Positions 60,457 to 64,000 of a stretch of 64,000 bases of DNA are shown one piece after another. The DNA is from Streptomyces sp. NBC_01481 (GTDB taxonomy: Bacteria; Actinomycetota; Actinomycetes; Streptomycetales; Streptomycetaceae). The notes under the pieces were generated by a model. The model was not told the origin of the DNA and made no database searches. It was given only the letters and a program-made list of their open reading frames with translations. The position numbers were made by a program, and so were the translations under genes. The DNA lies in assembly GCF_026339995.1 (NCBI RefSeq), contig NZ_JAPEPT010000004.1:124001-188000 (forward strand), in the 5' to 3' direction. Each line of letters starts with the position of its first letter. The stretch's first letter is position 1.

Positions 60457-60611
60457 CGCGCTTCCTCTCCGGATGTCTGTCTCCCGGGCTTGCCTCGCTT
60501 ACGTCACTTCACATCCGAACTCGATGCCTGAGGTTGAAGAACCCCGCCTCCCATCGGGTGATGCTCCGCGGAGAAGCCCGCCGGCGGGAGGGCACGCTTG
60601 ACCCGGACGGT

Positions 60612-60625
60612 GGGACCTTCGGCCC
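60612..60625. promoter_or_regulatory. DevR/OsdR-like palindrome in the narK-narG divergent promoter
   Basis: GGGACCTTCGGCCC, two mismatches, about 155 bp upstream of narK. It is about 100 bp from the original narG start before the insertion sequence arrived at 60718. Confidence 0.5.
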
Positions 60626-60717
60626 CTGTCGGCGCATCGGTCCGACGGCATATGAACCATGCATCGGATGCCTGCCGGGGTAGTTTGCCGGATTGGTTCT
60701 CGTTTGGACTGAGTAGA

Positions 60718-60756
60718 GAGGCTGTCGCACGGCTCCGGCCCGGTGAAGGTCAAGAG
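60718..60756 (+). repeat. Left terminal inverted repeat of the IS
   Basis: 39 bp, exact reverse complement of 62339-62377; preceded by target duplication TAGA. Confidence 0.92.
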
Positions 60757-60806
60757 CGATTCGTTGTTCGGTTCCGAGGATTAGGGAAGCGTCGGAATCT
60801 TGGCTG

Positions 60807-62345
60807 GTGGGGCGGAACTTCTTGTCGTGCGACCGTGAATGTGATCTTGAGATGCCGCGGGATGTCCGGGAGTGGCTGCCGCCCGAGCACCTGTGCTGGA
60901 AGGTTCTCGACGTCGTCGAGCTACTTGACCTATCGGCGTTCGAGAACAGCTACCGTGACGACGGGCGGGGCGGGGTGGCCTACCCTCCCGCGAGCCTGAT
61001 TGCGTTGCTCCTGTACTGCTACAGCAAGGGAGTGCGTTCCTCCCGTCGCATCGAGCAGGCTTGCTGGGACGACGTGGGCTGCCGAATCATCACCGCGAAC
61101 CGCCGAGTGGACCACTCCACCGTCGCGCGGTTCGTACGACGCCACCGTGCCGCCTTGAACTCGCTGTTCGTGCAGGTGTTGTCGCTGTGCGGCCGACGTG
61201 GCCTGGTCGATCTTTCGGCAGTGGCCGTGGACGGCTCACCGATGGAGGCGAACGCCTCACGCGACGCCAACCAGCGGCTCCAGCGCCTGGAGGAGACCAT
61301 CTCCCAGTGCGAGAAAGAGATCCACGCGCTGATGGAGGATGTAGTCGACCACGCGCTGAGCGTCGAGGCCGATGGCTCGGCAGCACAGGGCGATGGCGAG
61401 GACGCGTGCGACAACTGGCCTCGCCTGTCCCGGCTGTGCGACCGGCTCACCCGGGCCCACTTGGCCAGGGACAGACTGCATGAACGGGCTATGCCTTCAC
61501 CCACCGAGATCCGGATCAAGGTCGAAGCCGCCGAGCGGATGGTGGCCCGCGCGGAGAAGCGCCTGGCTGCCGAAACCGAGGCTCACCAGGAGAAGCTGAA
61601 GAAGTACGAGCTCCGCGTCCGAGAGGACCGGGCGGCAGGACGTCGTGGAGCGAACGGACGGCCGCCGGTCCCGATGGAGCAAAAGACCGTCCTCGTTCGC
61701 CAGCGAACGCGACTGGTGAAGATGCGGGCCTGGCTGGAGCGGGCCCGCACACCCCGACCGGCCCCCTCCCCGGAGTCCCGTGCCTGCCTGAGCGATCCCG
61801 ACTCCCGGCTGATTCCCGGCAAACGCGGCGGCTACCTACAGGGATACAACATCCAGATCGTGTGCGCCCGCCGTCAATTCTTGCTGGCTATCGAAGCGCA
61901 CGACAATCCCTCGGACAGGACGGCCCTCGTTTTGATGGTGAAGAAGACCCAGCACAATCACCAGGCCGCACGGCTCCCCGGCGACATCCAACTCTGGCTC
62001 GCCGACAGTGGGTACGCTTCCGCCGCGTCCTTCGAGGCCCTCGCCGACCTCCCGCTACTGGTCTCGGTCACCAGCGATGCCGACCAGGCAGGCTTTCCCG
62101 CGAAACGTCAGCAGGCCCCTGCCGGCCAGCAGGACATGGCGGCCCGCCTCGCCACCCCAACAGGACGGGCCCAGTACCGTCAACGCAGTGCCCTGGTCGA
62201 GCCGGGATTCGCCCAGATCTTCCAACGCTTCGGACGACACCTCAACTACCGCGGCCGCCAGGCGGTGGACGCCGAGATCAAGCTCCTCGGCACGGTACAC
62301 AACCTCAACAAGCTCATCAATCACACGCCCAAGAAGCACTCTTGA
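60807..62345 (+). CDS. IS1182-family transposase
   Basis: 512 aa from a GTG (start GRNFLSCDREC), as in relatives. Order: N-terminal helical DNA-binding part (PPASLIALLLYCYSKGVRSS, then HSTVARFVRRHRAALNSLF), a catalytic core with Asp in VAVDGSPMEANAS, a long coiled insertion (about 150-310) and the later acids in WLADSGYASAASFEAL and VEPGFAQIFQRFGRHLNYRG. The frame is intact, so transposition competence is likely. No neighbouring gene is cotranscribed. Confidence 0.92.
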   Translation: MGRNFLSCDRECDLEMPRDVREWLPPEHLCWKVLDVVELLDLSAFENSYRDDGRGGVAYPPASLIALLLYCYSKGVRSSRRIEQACWDDVGCRIITANRRVDHSTVARFVRRHRAALNSLFVQVLSLCGRRGLVDLSAVAVDGSPMEANASRDANQRLQRLEETISQCEKEIHALMEDVVDHALSVEADGSAAQGDGEDACDNWPRLSRLCDRLTRAHLARDRLHERAMPSPTEIRIKVEAAERMVARAEKRLAAETEAHQEKLKKYELRVREDRAAGRRGANGRPPVPMEQKTVLVRQRTRLVKMRAWLERARTPRPAPSPESRACLSDPDSRLIPGKRGGYLQGYNIQIVCARRQFLLAIEAHDNPSDRTALVLMVKKTQHNHQAARLPGDIQLWLADSGYASAASFEALADLPLLVSVTSDADQAGFPAKRQQAPAGQQDMAARLATPTGRAQYRQRSALVEPGFAQIFQRFGRHLNYRGRQAVDAEIKLLGTVHNLNKLINHTPKKHS

Positions 62346-62377
62346 CCTTCACCGGGCCGGAGCCGTGCGACAGCCTC
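62339..62377 (-). repeat. Right terminal inverted repeat of the IS
   Basis: 39 bp, exact reverse complement of 60718-60756; followed by target duplication TAGA. The transposase stop codon lies within its outer bases. Confidence 0.92.
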
Positions 62378-62394
62378 TAGACGAGGTGACGGTC

Positions 62395-64000
62395 GTGACG
62401 GATGCCGGGATGCCCAGGTCCTCTGCTCCACCCGCCGGGCGGGGTGGAGCAGGCGCCGCAGCGGATGCGCTGTTGCAGGCCGGTCACTTCTTCACCCGGC
62501 GCGATGTCTCGCCCGATCTGCGGGCGGTTTTTCGCAAGGGAGGGCGGGAGGGCGACGTCTTCTACCGGGACCGGTGGAGCCACGACAAGCTCGTGCGCTC
62601 GACGCACGGCGTGAACTGCACCGGCTCGTGCTCGTGGAAGGTCTACGTCAAGGACGGGATCATCACCTGGGAGAGCCAGCAGACCGACTATCCGTCCGTC
62701 GGCCCGGACTCCCCGGAGTACGAGCCGCGCGGCTGCCCACGGGGGGCGGCTTTCTCCTGGTACACCTACTCGCCCACCCGGGTGCGCTTCCCGTACGCCC
62801 GCGGAGTCCTGGTCGAGATGTACCGGGAGGCCAAGACACGACTGGGCGACCCGGTGCTCGCGTGGGCCGACGTGGTGGGTGACCCGGACCGGCGCCGCCG
62901 CTATCAGAAGGCCCGTGGCAAGGGCGGCCATGTGCGGGTGACGTGGGACGAGGCGGTCGAGATCGTGGCCGCCGCCCATGTGCACACGATCAAGAGGTGG
63001 GGCCCGGACCGTATCGCCGGCTTCTCGCCGATCCCGGCACTGCTGACACGCTCGCCCTGTCCGCACGGCTCGGATGGATGCCCTCCTACCCGCAGTTCGA
63101 CCGCAACCCGCTCGACCTGGCCGACGACGCGGCGGCTGGCGGTGAGGAGGCATCGGCGTACATCACCCGCAAGCTGTCCGCGGGCGAGTTGGGCTGGGCC
63201 TGCGAGGACCCCGACGCTGCGGAGAACTGGCCGCGCTGCCTGTTGTGGCGTGCGAATCTGCTCGGCTCCTCGGGCAAGGGCAACGAGTACTTCCTCAAGC
63301 ACCTGCTCGGCACGCACACCAGCCTGCGCGCGCAGGAGACCCCGCCCGACCTCCGGCCCCGCGATGTGGCGTGGCGGAACGAGGCACCCGAGGGGAAGCT
63401 CGACCTGCTGCTGGCGCTGGACTTCCGGATGACCAGCTCCACGCTGCTCGCCGATGTCGTGCTGCCCGCCGCGACGTGGTACGAGAAGCACGATCTGTCC
63501 TCGACCGACATGCACCCCTTCGTCCACGCGTTCAACCCGGCGATCGACCCGCCCTGGGAGACCAGGTCCGACTTCGCCGCCTTCACGGCGATCGCGCGCA
63601 GGTGCAGCGAGCTGGCACGGGAACACCTCGGAGTGCGGCGTGATCTCGTCGCCACAGCGCTGCAGCACGACACGCCGGGCGAGACGGCACAGCCGCTCGG
63701 CACCGTCGACGACTGGCGCACCGGCGACATCGCCCCGCAGCCCGGCCGCACGATGCCGGTATTCACCGTGGTCGAGCGCGACTACGGCGCGGTCGCCGAC
63801 AAGCTCACCGCACTCGGACCGCTCACCGAGCAGCTCGGGCTGACCACCAAGGGCGTCACCTACCGCCCCGACGAGGAGGTCGCACGGCTCGCCGCAACAG
63901 GCGGAGTGATGCTCGGGGGAGCGGGCGACGGACGACCGGCCCTGGACACCGACGCCAAGATGGCCGATGCCATCCTGGCCCTGTCCGGCTCCACCAACGG
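62395..64000 (+). pseudogene. narG: Respiratory nitrate reductase alpha subunit with a large internal deletion and frameshift (3' end off window)
   Basis: Start GTG 62395 (AGGTGA upstream; GTG 62386 possible). The first 216 codons are NarG: HFFTRRDVSPDL, the FS0 cluster ligands in HGVNCTGSCSWKVYV and EPRGCPRGAAFSWY, ending GFSPIPALL. Sequence then jumps at about 63042 into another frame with LALSARLGWMPSYPQF, ANLLGSSGKGNEYF and LADVVLPAATWYEKHDLSST, which stays open to the window edge. The Mo-ligand Asp region after GFSPIPA and several hundred further residues (about 400, my estimate) are lost. The enzyme cannot be functional from this copy. Confidence 0.85.

Larger units (their letters stand above)
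60718..62377 (+). mobile_element. IS1182-family insertion sequence, 1660 bp
   Basis: Perfect 39-bp terminal inverted repeats (60718-60756 and 62339-62377), starting GAGGCTGTCGCACGGCTCCG. They are flanked by a direct repeat TAGA (60714-60717 and 62378-62381), the target duplication. One intact transposase gene lies inside. The perfect ends and target repeat indicate a recent, probably active copy. It sits 17 bp before the likely narG start codon. Confidence 0.92.

Overview
The window is about 70% GC, with strong third-position GC bias, GTG starts and ATGA/GTGA overlaps. Its gene families (DUF1918, DUF6126, Acg-type nitroreductases, tandem universal stress proteins) indicate Streptomyces or a close relative. 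It reads as a hypoxia/dormancy island, comparable in content to the Mycobacterium tuberculosis DosR regulon and to the OsdK/OsdR region of S. coelicolor. It also carries fermentation modules unusual for this group. No rRNA, tRNA or CRISPR array was seen.

Layout. 1-1820: a DUF1918-HTH-PNPOx gene (cut by the left edge), a CBS-BON protein and a kinase fragment. 2075-7572: acetyl-CoA synthetase, pyruvate dehydrogenase E1alpha, E1beta, E2 and a free acyl carrier protein as one operon. 7891-11567: a MacB/FtsX-type ABC transporter. 11568-14990: mostly decayed genes (P-type ATPase/YHS, cysteine desulfurase, TusA) around one PepSY-like lipoprotein. 14991-18683: a SnoaL-like protein and a second acetyl-CoA synthetase. 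19155-23962: two ArsR regulators, a SulP transporter coupled to PNPOx, ATPase and STAS-like genes, and a PhnA-like protein. 24169-31433: six genes of a hydrogenase-4-like complex whose large subunit lacks the Ni-binding cysteines. 31444-33490: DUF6126, an ATPase, a third ArsR and a truncated ABC exporter. 33599-39746: universal stress proteins (some broken), an Rv2004c-type kinase, a site-2 protease with CBS domains, OsmC and a SHOCT protein. 39937-44735: arginine deiminase pathway (arcA, arcB, arcC and a YfcC-type permease). 45182-50990: broken ribosome hibernation factor, AdhE, GAPDH and an Acg-type nitroreductase. 51180-54166: pyruvate formate-lyase and its activase. 54390-58496: universal stress protein, DevS-like histidine kinase, PNPOx protein and DevR-like response regulator. 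58670-64000: gene remnants, narK, an IS1182-type element and a deleted narG running off the right edge.

How it fits together. A palindrome close to GGGCCG-NN-CGGCCC recurs in intergenic DNA ahead of most of these units, including the response-regulator gene. I infer that the encoded two-component system controls a dispersed regulon here. Its products would redirect pyruvate (PFL, AdhE, PDH/ACS), make ATP from arginine, and protect resting cells (USPs, OsmC, Acg). The many truncated duplicates, frameshifts and the IS show that the island is being rearranged and partly lost; its nitrate respiration arm is already broken.
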